Shown in pieces: positions 51,890-60,681 of a stretch of DNA of 64,000 nucleotides. Numbering within the stretch: the first letter of the stretch is position 1; each line of letters begins with the position of its first letter. The stretch is from JAXMCK01 sp046349395 (GTDB lineage Bacteria > Pseudomonadota > Alphaproteobacteria > Geminicoccales > Geminicoccaceae): contig JAXMCK010000006.1 of NCBI GenBank assembly GCA_046349395.1, positions 310,001 through 374,000 of the forward strand, given 5' to 3'. A program made the translations under genes and the position numbers. A model generated the notes under the pieces. The model worked only from the letters and a program-made list of their open reading frames with translations. It was not told the origin of the DNA and searched no databases.

Positions 51890-52291
51890 GCCCATCCTGC
51901 TGCCACGCCGACCACCGAAGCCCACCACGAGTCGTGCTGGTCGAGGGCGGCACGGAGCGCCACGCCCAGCCCGTCGGATCCGGCCGCTGCGGCCGCCCAG
52001 CTGGAGCAGGAGATCACCACAACCGATCGAGCGCAGTGGACCGCCAGCGGCCCGGTCGAGTGGGCCAACGAGTCGTTCGCGATCTCGCCGGCCGCGGCCA
52101 CCGGCTACTGTGTCCAGGCCGACGGGGTGTGCCGCTACACGGCCGACAACGTCGCCCTCGATCCCGGTGAGGACGAGAGGTTGGTCAGGATTGATGCAGC
52201 TTACGTGGCGGCCAGCACGCCGCTCGTCCGTGACCGGCTGAAGCGAGCAGGCGTGCGGCTGGCCACCTGCTCGACGAGACGCTCGGGAACT
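51890..52291 (+). pseudogene. S1/P1-type nuclease remnant (C-terminal part, multiply frameshifted)
   Basis: The plus-strand frame contains PSPSDPAAAAAQLEQEIT, then GPVEWANESFAIS, and RLVRIDAAYVAASTPLVRDR followed by LKRAGVRLAT, matching the last third of S1/P1 nucleases (WANES helix and AGVRLA end). Near 52264 a one-base loss moves the end (LLDETLGN then TAA) into another frame. Upstream, HHESCW and VLVEGG lie in two frames, as expected for a decayed NLHxVWD region. The 5' half with the zinc ligands is not present. The assignment rests on motif recognition and is moderate. Confidence 0.5.
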
Positions 52292-52521
52292 AATCCCACA
52301 CCTCAACGGACATCCTGCCCGTGGGCCGAGACGGGGTGCTCCACATAGCCGATCTCGATATGCGGATGGCATTCCGACCGCCAACTCGGGTAATTGGCTG
52401 CCAATGTGCGACCTGCCCCCTCGAACCCCCTTGGCTGAGCGATATTCAACCAGACAACGGTGCCGAGGCGTCGTAGAATACCTGCCGTTGTATTCGTTCA
52501 TCGATGTTGCGGGAGCAGATG

Positions 52522-55056
52522 ATGGCGACGTTCACGGTCACGACGCTCGACGACACGGTCGATGCGAACGACGGCAAGTTGAGCCTCCGTGAGGCGCTGA
52601 CGGCGGCGAACGCTAACACCGATGCGGATAATATCACGTTTGCAGCGGCCCTTGAAGGCGGGAAAGTAACCCTGTCCCAAGGCCAGCTCCAGATCACGAA
52701 CGACGTGACAATCGACGCGGACCCCGACCAAGACGGCACTGGGATCGTGGTAGACGCGAACAGTGCGAGTCGCGTTCTCCTGGTAAGTGGTAGTGAGACC
52801 GACGCGGCGATAGAAGGACTGACAATTCAGCATGGACACGTTAGCGGCGGTCAGGATGGCGCTGGAATTCTTCATGAAGGCAAATCTCTTACCATTATTG
52901 GATGTGAAATCACTGGTAACTTTGCTGGCAACTACGGCAGCTATGCTGATAGCGTGGGCGGAGCAATAAGCGCTCAGGGCTATCTGATAATCAATAGCTC
53001 CAATATACATGACAATATCGCAAACAAAATGAGTGGCGGTATCGTAATGGTTGATGGGTACATATCAGATACCGTAATCTCAGGTAATGTCACGGGTGAG
53101 GACTACGGAGAAGGCTCGGGGGGCGGCATACATGCTTCATCTGTCCATGTAGTTCGAAGTGCCATTATTGACAACATTGCAAGTGACCGGCTGGGAAGTA
53201 AAGGCGGGGGGATATACGCGAATGCCCTTATACTTGAGGAATCCACAGTAGCAGCGAACAAGGCCGTTTCATCATTAGCCGACTCTACAGGGTCGGCGAT
53301 TGACGCCGTGGATGCAACAATTATTGGTTCCACTATCACACAGAATTATAGCGTGAATCGTCAGGGCAACATTGTCCATCCAGCTGCCGTTGATGTCGCT
53401 CATCTGTTTATCGACAACACAATAGTGATAGGAAATTTGGCCTCTCGTACCACTGGTGCCCCCGATCCTGCGCTAGAAATCAGCTCTCAAGATCTGATTT
53501 CAGGGGGTCACAACCTTTTCGGCATGATGGCGGGGGGTGCTGTCGAAGGTGACCTTGTAAATGTGAGCCCAGAAATCGTCTTTGCCAGTTCGTGGGTATG
53601 GACCGGTACCACTTTCGTGGTGCCATTACGCGATGCACTTAATAATCCAGCGCTGTCAGGGGGCAATCCGGCCCTTGCGGGCGATTTCGACCAACTCGGA
53701 ATCCTTCGGCCCCAGCCAAGTATGAGCAATCCCGACATTGGCGCCTACGAACTGAGCCAGGTACATATTTCGACAACGCCTACCTTAGGCAATGACGTGC
53801 TTACTGTCACCGCTGGTGTCAATGTATTAGCGGGAAAGGCTGGTAATGATCTGCTCATTGGACTCGCCAGTGCCGACAGTCTTAAGGGGGAAGCAGGCGG
53901 CGACACCCTGCAGGGCGGACTGGGCAACGACCGGCTAGATGGTGGCACTGGGAACGACACAGCTAGCTATCGTGATGCAACAGCCGCTGTTCAGGCAAAT
54001 CTGATCAGCGGTACCTCAGGTGGAGCACTAGGAGCCGACACGCTCGTCTCGATCGAGAATCTTGTGGGAGGCGCGTTCAACGACAGCCTGGGCGGCAACG
54101 GCGCGCGCAATGCTATCGCAGGGCTTCTCGGCAATGACAAGCTATACGGTGATGGTGGCGACGACATCCTGCGCGGGGGTAGAGGCGACGACGGTCTGTG
54201 GGGTGGGCTTGGTGACGATCTGTTGGACGGCGGAGCCGGCAAGGACACGGCGAACTATTCCGATGCGACCGCCGCTGTGCAGGCCAACCTAAAGCACGGC
54301 GCATCGCAGGGAGCCCTCGGGAACGACAAGCTCATTTCCATAGAGAACCTGACGGGGGGTGCGTACAACGACAGCCTGGGCGGTGACACAGGGGCCAACA
54401 AGCTCCTGGGCGGCGGCGGCAACGACAAGCTCTATGGAGACGCCGGCAACGACGACCTGCAGGGGCAGGACGGCAACGACACCCTGTTCGGCTTCATCGG
54501 CGACGACAAGCTCGACGGTGGGGTGGGCATCGACACCGCGAGCTACGCCGACATCACGGGCGCTGGTGTCACCGTGAGCCTGGCACTGACAACGGCCCAA
54601 GTCACCGGCGGCGGCGGAAAGGACACGCTGCTCAACCTGGAGAACCTGATCGGCTCGGCACTGGCCGATAGCCTGACGGGTAGCAGCGGCGCGAACACGC
54701 TGACCGGCGGCCTCGGCAAGGACATGCTGAAGGGCAACGCTGGTAACGACCTGTTCGACTTCAACACTGCAGCCGACAGTGTCGTCGGGGTGAACGCGGA
54801 TTGGATCACCGACTTCACAGGGGCAGGTGCAACGGTCGCGGACCGGATTGACCTCGCTGATGTCTACGCCGGCACGTTGAGCTTCAAAGGCACCGGTGCC
54901 TTCACCGGGATCGGGCAGGTCCGGGTGGTCGGCAGCGGGTCGGACACGATCGTGCAGGTTAACCTGTCGGGAACGACGGCACCCGAGATGGAGATCCATG
55001 TGCAGGATGGTGCCTCCACGCCCGGTCAGTGGGTGGCCGGCGACTTCATCCTGTAG
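52522..55056 (+). CDS. Large secreted beta-helix protein with RTX calcium-binding repeats
   Basis: About 844 residues, no N-terminal signal peptide. Residues 1-30 have a CSLREA-like start (LSLREALTAANANTDADNIT). About 80-330 is a right-handed beta-helix rich in N, G and S, ending in NPDIGAYELS as in polymorphic outer-membrane/choice-of-anchor proteins. From about 430 to 750 there are many RTX nonapeptides (GGxGNDxLxG), arranged in three similar blocks that each begin TASYxDATAAVQANL. The end resembles the serralysin C-terminal domain (DWITDFTGAGATVADRIDLA). It is a likely type I secretion substrate; transporter genes are not in the window. ATG 52522 has GGGAG at suitable spacing; ATG 52504 and 52519 are alternatives. 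Bases 52700-53760 are AT-rich. Confidence 0.88.
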   Translation: MATFTVTTLDDTVDANDGKLSLREALTAANANTDADNITFAAALEGGKVTLSQGQLQITNDVTIDADPDQDGTGIVVDANSASRVLLVSGSETDAAIEGLTIQHGHVSGGQDGAGILHEGKSLTIIGCEITGNFAGNYGSYADSVGGAISAQGYLIINSSNIHDNIANKMSGGIVMVDGYISDTVISGNVTGEDYGEGSGGGIHASSVHVVRSAIIDNIASDRLGSKGGGIYANALILEESTVAANKAVSSLADSTGSAIDAVDATIIGSTITQNYSVNRQGNIVHPAAVDVAHLFIDNTIVIGNLASRTTGAPDPALEISSQDLISGGHNLFGMMAGGAVEGDLVNVSPEIVFASSWVWTGTTFVVPLRDALNNPALSGGNPALAGDFDQLGILRPQPSMSNPDIGAYELSQVHISTTPTLGNDVLTVTAGVNVLAGKAGNDLLIGLASADSLKGEAGGDTLQGGLGNDRLDGGTGNDTASYRDATAAVQANLISGTSGGALGADTLVSIENLVGGAFNDSLGGNGARNAIAGLLGNDKLYGDGGDDILRGGRGDDGLWGGLGDDLLDGGAGKDTANYSDATAAVQANLKHGASQGALGNDKLISIENLTGGAYNDSLGGDTGANKLLGGGGNDKLYGDAGNDDLQGQDGNDTLFGFIGDDKLDGGVGIDTASYADITGAGVTVSLALTTAQVTGGGGKDTLLNLENLIGSALADSLTGSSGANTLTGGLGKDMLKGNAGNDLFDFNTAADSVVGVNADWITDFTGAGATVADRIDLADVYAGTLSFKGTGAFTGIGQVRVVGSGSDTIVQVNLSGTTAPEMEIHVQDGASTPGQWVAGDFIL

Positions 55057-55425
55057 GTCCGATCAGTTTCTCGACGGACCCGGAACCGGTGGAACAGGGT
55101 GTCGGTCTGTTCGAGCCCAGCGGGCCAGCCGGAGGGGGCGCCAGGACGCGATCAGCCCTCGGGGCGGACCGTGGAGGGGGTCGCAGCAAATCGTCTCTAC
55201 GCGGACAGCGGACGGGACGCGGCGGGCATGCCGCGCTCCCACCGCGCTACGCACCCTGCAACTTGCCAGCCGTGCAAGTCGGGACGGCAGCCGCCTGGGA
55301 CCTCCCCCAACGGCCAGCCACGGTCCCGGACCTCCAAACGCAACAACGCCCCGTGCTGTCAGACACGGGGCGCTGCCGTCGATAGGGGTAACCGCTTCTA
55401 CATCGAGAAGACGGCGACGGCTAGA
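55057..55425. other. Intergenic region
   Basis: About 370 bases with no supported gene; the overlapping short frames on the plus strand have no motif. It contains the terminator hairpin at 55348-55371. Confidence 0.5.
55348..55371 (-). terminator. Hairpin after the phage-like gene group
   Basis: GCCCCGTG (55348-55355) and CACGGGGC (55364-55371) form a perfect 8-bp stem with an 8-base loop, followed on the minus strand by GTTGTTGCGTTT. It lies 55 bases past the stop of the minus-strand gene at 55426. Confidence 0.6.
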
Positions 55426-55773
55426 TCAGTGGAGCGCGGTGCTGATCCTGCTGTCGTACTGGTCGGTGAACTGCAGCAGCTTCAACATCCGCTCGTCGCC
55501 AGCGACGAGAACTTCACGCTCGATCCCACGGGCCCGCGCGGCCTCGTCGATCGTCAGCACATCGGCCAGCGCCACCTTGGCGAGGAGCCTCGTATCCACG
55601 TCGTCCGGTGTCTCGGTGGCTAGGGCCAGGGTGCTCCGCAGCGTCGTGGCAGCGGCGCGGAACTCGTCGAGAAGCGGCTGCAACTCGCGCATGAGCCGTT
55701 CATCGGCTGCGGGATCGTCGAGGACGTAGAGCCCATTTCCAATAGGGACGAGGCTCGTCTCGGGGTCGGGCAT
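55426..55773 (-). CDS. Hypothetical protein (phage-like group)
   Basis: A 115-residue, mostly helical acidic protein (DERLMRELQPLLDEFRAAAT, then TRLLAKVALADVLTIDEAAR). No family recognised. It is last in a four-gene minus-strand group (57532 to 55426) and starts 15 bases after the preceding gene. The group lies downstream of replication genes on the element, so a structural, packaging or accessory role is possible but not shown. Confidence 0.6.
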   Translation of the reverse strand: MPDPETSLVPIGNGLYVLDDPAADERLMRELQPLLDEFRAAATTLRSTLALATETPDDVDTRLLAKVALADVLTIDEAARARGIEREVLVAGDERMLKLLQFTDQYDSRISTALH

Positions 55774-55788
55774 GGCAGTACGCTCCGA

Positions 55789-56226
55789 TTACAGCTTATG
55801 GGCGCTGACTAGATTGTTGCGACCATCACCGTGCAGCCAGTCGAGGTGGATCACCCGCGCTGCCAGCACCGCGTCGAGGTCAGTGGCGACGAATGGCCGG
55901 TCGTTGTGGTCGCGGACCAGCTCGCCGTCGACGAACACGAGCCACAGCAGCTTGCCCCGGCGCAGCGCCTCCGGCCACGCCACCGCGTGAACAGTCAGCC
56001 CTGCCACGTCGTCCTCCGGCAGCAGATCGTGCGGGGGGAACCACTCCTGCGTCAGGACCAGCAGCCGGTCGCAGGGCACCACGCGCCATGCCTGGTACAT
56101 GTCAGAGCCGGCGGGACCGCGTGTCGCGGCGGCGAGTCCGTCGATGAAGGCCGGAAGGCGCGACAACATAGGGGCATACGCCACAGCGTCGTCAATCAAG
56201 TGCGTCGTCACTCCCAACTCTCCCAT
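55789..56226 (-). CDS. Hypothetical protein (phage-like group)
   Basis: A 145-residue protein with a long middle strand/helix pattern (LLVLTQEWFPPHDLLPEDDV, then GKLLWLVFVDGELVRDHNDR) ending in HLDWLHGDGRNNLV. Not recognised. Its ATG lies inside the 3' end of the TAG-containing gene upstream (19-base overlap with its TGA at 56208), which supports translation of that gene's last part. Confidence 0.6.
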   Translation of the reverse strand: MGELGVTTHLIDDAVAYAPMLSRLPAFIDGLAAATRGPAGSDMYQAWRVVPCDRLLVLTQEWFPPHDLLPEDDVAGLTVHAVAWPEALRRGKLLWLVFVDGELVRDHNDRPFVATDLDAVLAARVIHLDWLHGDGRNNLVSAHKL

Positions 56227-56657
56227 ACTGTCCAGTCGTCGACACCGGCCCGCAGCTCTTCGTTCGCCAAGCGGACCCAGTTGCTGCGGTCATCGTCCTC
56301 GATCTAGTCGTCTCGGAGCCCGTCGTCCTGCAGGTCCCCGGCAGCGGCCTGCTGGATCATTTCGGCGGCCTCGCGCGCCTCGGGCTCGAGGTCGGGGTCG
56401 AACTAGCACCGGGGCTCGGTGGGTCGGGGCTCGGCCCGCCCTTCGGCGTACGCACGCGCAGCCGCGGCGTCCCGGGCAAGGCGGCTCGGCCTTACGTTGA
56501 TAACCAGCCGGAATCGCTCGTGCGGCAACTTCGGAGGCGGGTCGGGCTCGTCGTCGGTCGTCAGGACGTAGACGAACTTGGTCCGCCGCAGCAGCATCGA
56601 CCCCAGGGCGTCCTTCAGCAGCCCGCGGAGGGCCGGCGACGCGGTCCTCGTGATCAT
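56208..56657 (-). pseudogene. Hypothetical gene with two in-frame TAG codons (readthrough candidate or nonsense pseudogene)
   Basis: The frame from ATG 56657 encodes 84 residues (SPALRGLLKDALGSMLLRRT, KFVYVLTTDDEPDPPPKLPH, RFRLVINVRPSRLARDAAAA) to TAG 56403-56405. The same frame continues with strong GC3 coding bias (FDPDLEPEAREAAEMIQQAA), meets a second TAG at 56304-56306, and goes on (DRSNWVRLANEELRAGVDDW) to TGA 56208-56210, where it overlaps the next gene in normal phage-operon style. Either two nonsense mutations hit a formerly 149-codon gene, or UAG is read through. The N-terminal 84 residues alone could also be a functional protein. The ATG overlaps the upstream stop (ATGA). Confidence 0.6.
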
Positions 56658-57532
56658 GCCCCCTGTCCCTCGACGGTGCGTCGTCGGGCCATCTCCGCCA
56701 GCGCCGGGTCGACCTCGGCCAGCGCGTCGATCGGGTCCCGACCAGCCTTGATCGCCGCCATCCACTGACTGAACAGGGCGACGTCGCCGGACTTGTCGAG
56801 CAGGCCGACGATGGTCGCCAATTTCTCCCCGACCCCTACCGACAGCTTGCCCCGCAGCACGGCCCCCGCGATGCCGGTCAGGCACTCCTGGGCGCTCGCC
56901 CCCTCGTCGACCAGCTGGGCCAGTTCGGGCACGACGACAACCGGATCGCCGAAGGTGCTGGCCGGCATGAACTGCTGCAGGACGCGGGCGCTCTGCGGGT
57001 CGCCGCGTTTCGCCTGCTCCGCCAAGGTCGCCACGATGTCACCTACAGTCGCCGGGGTGACCCGCTGCGCGACCGCCATCCTGATCGCCTGCAGGTAGCT
57101 TCCTGCCGACACGATGGCACCAGGCGGCAGGTCGGCCTGCGGCAATGCCACCTGCGCCGACGACCCTGCCCCTGCCGCCTCCGGCGGCGGTCGCAAGGTG
57201 CCGAGCATGGTCCCGGGCAACCACTGCCCGCCGTCGTCGACAGCGGGAGCGACGTTCATGGGCGGCTTGACGACGGGCTGCACAGGGGCGGGTCCTGCGA
57301 TCTTGATCTGCTGGTCGGGCTTGACCCGCAGGTGACGAAGGGCGGTCTGCGGGCCCGGCGGGCGACCGGGTCCACCTGGGCCGCCAGGGGTGAACCTGCC
57401 ATCGGCACGGGGGGCGACCTGCATGCCACGCGGGCGACCGGGTCCGGGCAGAGCGCCTGGGCCGAACCTGCCATTAGCACGACGGCCTGGGAGGCGCGGG
57501 TGCTCGACGGTGTCGTGGCGAGGAGTGGTCAT
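56654..57532 (-). CDS. DUF5681-like protein (phage packaging or structural candidate)
   Basis: A 292-residue protein. The N-terminus has two tandem GRF-type segments, ANGRFGPGALPGPGRPRGM and ADGRFTPGGPGGPGRPPG, like the GRFxxGxxGNPxGRPxG module of DUF5681 proteins near phage terminase genes. A Pro/Val-rich linker and a helical C-terminal domain (YLQAIRMAVAQRVTPATVGD, and ALFSQWMAAIKAGRDPIDAL) follow. It opens the four-gene group at 57532-55426 and overlaps the next gene by ATGA. The terminase-small-subunit or DNA-binding role is an inference from the module. Confidence 0.6.
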   Translation of the reverse strand: MTTPRHDTVEHPRLPGRRANGRFGPGALPGPGRPRGMQVAPRADGRFTPGGPGGPGRPPGPQTALRHLRVKPDQQIKIAGPAPVQPVVKPPMNVAPAVDDGGQWLPGTMLGTLRPPPEAAGAGSSAQVALPQADLPPGAIVSAGSYLQAIRMAVAQRVTPATVGDIVATLAEQAKRGDPQSARVLQQFMPASTFGDPVVVVPELAQLVDEGASAQECLTGIAGAVLRGKLSVGVGEKLATIVGLLDKSGDVALFSQWMAAIKAGRDPIDALAEVDPALAEMARRRTVEGQGA

Positions 57533-57831
57533 GGCTGCGTGGTCTTGTGTCGTGGTGGGGGAGTGAGTTCGGCGTCAGGGTCTAGGGGCCGCCGAAGCTT
57601 TTCCAGGGTATCAGAACGGTTTCCAATAGCTACGGTTTCGATACTGAATAGTCCTAATGCAGGACGAAAAAAGAGCCCCGGAAGGCGCGAACCGTGTCCC
57701 CACTTGCAAGCCGGGCAAGTCGACCTTCATGCGAACCGGATCGGGCTCGGCCGCATCTGCCGGAAGAGGTGCGGGACGTCAGCAGGGGCTCGGCGGCCGG
57801 GCGATCCGGTCGAGGCCCAGGGGTGGTCTCC

Positions 57832-58075
57832 TCACGGGTTGTTCGCCACGGCGGCACGGCGGGCCAACTCCTGCAGGGCGAGGTTGAACAGGTCTCGGTC
57901 GATAGGTGCGATGCCACGCTCGGCAGACCACGCCGCGCCACGGCACGACCTTGGTCGGGCGGGCACTGCTGGCGGGGATCACGTAGGCGCCGCGGTCGGC
58001 GGTCTGCAGCATCCACGTCATCACCAAGGCGGCAGGCCCGGTGACCGAGACCGGGACGCGGTGGTCGAGCTGCAA
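57832..58075 (-). pseudogene. Small hypothetical gene, frameshifted
   Basis: From TTG 58075 the minus-strand frame encodes QLDHRVPVSVTGPAALVMTW, then TADRGAYVIPASSARPTKVV and PWRG. Coding character then moves to a neighbouring frame, AWSAERGIAPIDRDLFNLAL and QELARRAAVANNP, ending at TGA 57832. A single indel near 57930 would join the halves into a protein of about 80 residues. No family recognised. Confidence 0.4.
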
Positions 58076-58502
58076 GGGTGCTCGACTTGGAAGGGTTGCA
58101 AGTTGGCGGTGGTCGGGAATTTCGGTGATTAGTTGCAGGCTAAGTTAATCGGGGCGTTTCGCGGGGGGTTTGCGGCGTGCACACGAACGGCGTGAGAGCG
58201 GATCGGTAGGAGTAAGTATCTGGGAAGGAATGGTTTTTCACCGCGCGAGTGTGCACACGATTTCTGACGAAACAGAGCTACATATATGTGGAAGTTTGGA
58301 GGTCCCCGGAGGCGAGGGTGTGACTCCTTATGTGTCTATATTCGGGTGTGCGTGTGGGCATATATATATATGAGTCACTGAACACTCATATACATATAGA
58401 AATTTCAAGGGCTTAGCGGGCAGAGGCCCTCCCCGAAGTCTGCACACGAATCTGCACGCAGCGCCGTGTGTGCGTGTGCAGCCCTCCGGGCACCGGCATC
58501 GG
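58076..58502. other. AT-rich non-coding region with repeats (possible element origin)
   Basis: About 430 bases between the DUF927 gene and the decayed small gene. It contains three copies of TGCACACGA (58178, 58252, 58441), TATATGAGT (58367-58375) and ACTCATATA (58384-58392) around an 8-base loop, and a run of TA repeats at 58360-58371. This is the most AT-rich non-coding stretch of the element. A replication origin or regulatory zone is plausible. Confidence 0.45.
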
Positions 58503-60668
58503 TCAGCGATCGGCGAGGAAGTGGCTGGGGAAGACCATCATCCGCGGACGGTCGCCCTTGCTGTGATCGGGAAGCGCGACCTGTTGGCCGTGCCACGGCT
58601 TCGTCAGCGGCCCCCGCAGCAGCCCCTTCTCGACCATATGCTCGGCGACCTTCTGGTAGCTGCCGCCGCAGATCTCCTTGAACTTGCCGGGGTGCAGCAG
58701 GTACTCGACCGCCATCTCGCCCCCCGTGACGCCGTGCTCGCGGATGGCGTCGCGCACCTCGCGTAACCGCACCTTCAGTAACCGCACTTCCTCCCCGGCC
58801 TGCCTCTTCCGCCGGATGGAGTTCAACAGCAGCTGCCCCTCCTGCAAGAGCTTGGCATGTTCCGCGCTGTGCGTGGCCGTGACCTTCGCCATCTCCGCTG
58901 CCGTCATCACCTTTGCACGGCGGTATCCGGTGGCCTGGGCCGTGGGCTTGTAGGGCGGCGTCGTGATCGCGCTGTTGGCCCCTTGGATCTCGAACTGGCT
59001 GAAGCGGTCCTTGTTCTGCTGCAGGTAGTCACGCAGCCGCTGGACCCCCAGCTGGACCTCACCCTGCAGGCCGGGATCGCCACGCTGGACGAGCCAGTCC
59101 TCACAGGTCTTCAGCGTGCCCTGCTCGGCGGTGCCGGGCGGCCAGCCGGTGACGCCCAGCTCCGTCGCCAAGCGGCCGGAGGCTCCCAGCACGGCGAAGA
59201 AGTCGAGGATCCGGTCGACCTGCGGCGCCACCATGCCACCGGCAGCCTTCAACAAGCCCGCCTTCAGATCCTTCATCCACCCGTCGAACTTGGCCTTGTT
59301 CCCCGGGACGTCGGCCCGCAATGCGAAGACGAGGGCAGGGACGGCGCTCCCGCGATAGCGCGATGCCGAAGCCTTCAGGTGATCGACGATCTCCTTGCCC
59401 CCGGAGAACTGATGCAGCTCCTCGCAGACGCTGTTGTCCTTCGCTCCACTCGGGACCGCCGGAATGTCGATCATGCGGACCATCTGGCCGGCGGTCGCTT
59501 CGAGCTGCTTCCCCTCGGCGATGCGCTCCACGGTGGACTTTTCACCGGTCGACACGCCGACGATGCGCCACTGCTCCACGCGCCGGGCGCTGCCGTCGCG
59601 GTTGCCGCGCGCCTTCCCCCGCCCCTGCGCCAGCATGTAGATGCTCTCGTAGAGGGCTTTCGAGGCGGCCTGATTGATCTCGTCCAGCGGCAGGAAGCCG
59701 TCGTTCCGCATCACGGCCAGGGTTTCCATGGCCGTGCTCGTCGACAGCCAGTCGATCTTCGACTGCCCGGTGGCGCTGGCACCCACCTCGAGCAACGTGG
59801 TCTTGCCGCAGGACGAGCCCTCGTAGAAATGGACCATCCCACCGGGGTAGCCGAACAGGCCGCACAGCATCCCCGCGAAGGAGGCTTCGATGGCCGTGAC
59901 CAGCCGGCTGTTGTTCACAGCGTAGCGGGCGACCTCCTGCTGCCACTCCTGCAGCGTGCCCTGCTCCACGTGCTCGTGCCGGTCCTCGACCTTGAACATT
60001 GGCACCACGCGCCGGTCGTCCTCCGTCTTGCTCAAGGCGGTGCGGCCCAGCACGTAGGAGCCCTCGTGCCAGCCGGGCCGCTTCGCCAACGCCACTTGCT
60101 CGCGGGGTTTCCAGGTGTGGAGGAACTTGGTGATCTGGCGGGCCAACTCGGGGCTGGTGTCGCAGAAGCGCGCCCCCATGTCGGCGAGGGCGGCCACCGT
60201 GCCCTCGGCCCCGCCACGACCGAACAGCTTGCCCTCCTCGAACACGCGCTCGTGCGTCGCCCCGTCCTCGTCGGTGACGACCACGACTCGCCCCCACCCC
60301 TCGCCGTCCTCGCCGCGTCCGCCGGCGACGACCTCGATCAGGGTGCGGGTCAACTGCTCCCACTCGACCGCACCGTCGTCGTCTCCCTGCCGGGCGACGT
60401 AGACACCGACGGGCCAGTCCAGCTCCTCGAAACGCTGGATGCGGATTGGCCACTGCTGTTCCCCGGAGGCGCTGCTGGGCTGCAAGCGCACGCGGCTCCC
60501 CCCTGAAGCCCGCCCGCGCCGCCTCGCCGCCTGCTGCGCCTGCCCCGGCTTCAGCGTGACCACGTTGCTGGGCGTGGCGGCCGGCGCCCGGCCCTCGGCG
60601 ATGGCGAGCATCCGCTCTTCTTCGTCGTCCTGCGGCCCGGCGACGGCGGGGTTCTTTGCGTCATCCAA
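58503..60668 (-). CDS. DUF927-domain helicase/ATPase (element replication)
   Basis: A 721-residue P-loop protein with a DUF927 core. It contains a variable Ala/Arg-rich N-terminus (1-70), then LARQITKFLHTWKPREQVAL near 190, Walker A GSSCGKTTLLEVGAS near 285, PLDEINQAASKALYESIYML near 325 (Walker B-like) and RNDGFLP/STGEKSTVERIAE sensor-like stretches. The C-terminal 200 residues (KVMTAAEMAKVTATHSAEHA, long basic helix) may bind DNA. Such proteins act as replicative helicases of phages and integrative elements. TTG 60668 has the strong SD AGGAGGAG 7 bases upstream, lying over the primase stop, so the two are coupled. Confidence 0.85.
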   Translation of the reverse strand: MDDAKNPAVAGPQDDEEERMLAIAEGRAPAATPSNVVTLKPGQAQQAARRRGRASGGSRVRLQPSSASGEQQWPIRIQRFEELDWPVGVYVARQGDDDGAVEWEQLTRTLIEVVAGGRGEDGEGWGRVVVVTDEDGATHERVFEEGKLFGRGGAEGTVAALADMGARFCDTSPELARQITKFLHTWKPREQVALAKRPGWHEGSYVLGRTALSKTEDDRRVVPMFKVEDRHEHVEQGTLQEWQQEVARYAVNNSRLVTAIEASFAGMLCGLFGYPGGMVHFYEGSSCGKTTLLEVGASATGQSKIDWLSTSTAMETLAVMRNDGFLPLDEINQAASKALYESIYMLAQGRGKARGNRDGSARRVEQWRIVGVSTGEKSTVERIAEGKQLEATAGQMVRMIDIPAVPSGAKDNSVCEELHQFSGGKEIVDHLKASASRYRGSAVPALVFALRADVPGNKAKFDGWMKDLKAGLLKAAGGMVAPQVDRILDFFAVLGASGRLATELGVTGWPPGTAEQGTLKTCEDWLVQRGDPGLQGEVQLGVQRLRDYLQQNKDRFSQFEIQGANSAITTPPYKPTAQATGYRRAKVMTAAEMAKVTATHSAEHAKLLQEGQLLLNSIRRKRQAGEEVRLLKVRLREVRDAIREHGVTGGEMAVEYLLHPGKFKEICGGSYQKVAEHMVEKGLLRGPLTKPWHGQQVALPDHSKGDRPRMMVFPSHFLADR

Positions 60669-60681
60669 GGGGCGTCTCCTC

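Noticed and set aside
55029..55385. Short plus-strand frames after the RTX gene
   Set aside because: They overlap each other, run through the terminator hairpin and show no motif.
58857..60506. Plus-strand open frame of 549 residues opposite the DUF927 gene
   Set aside because: Antisense shadow; the minus strand has a Walker A and DUF927 features.
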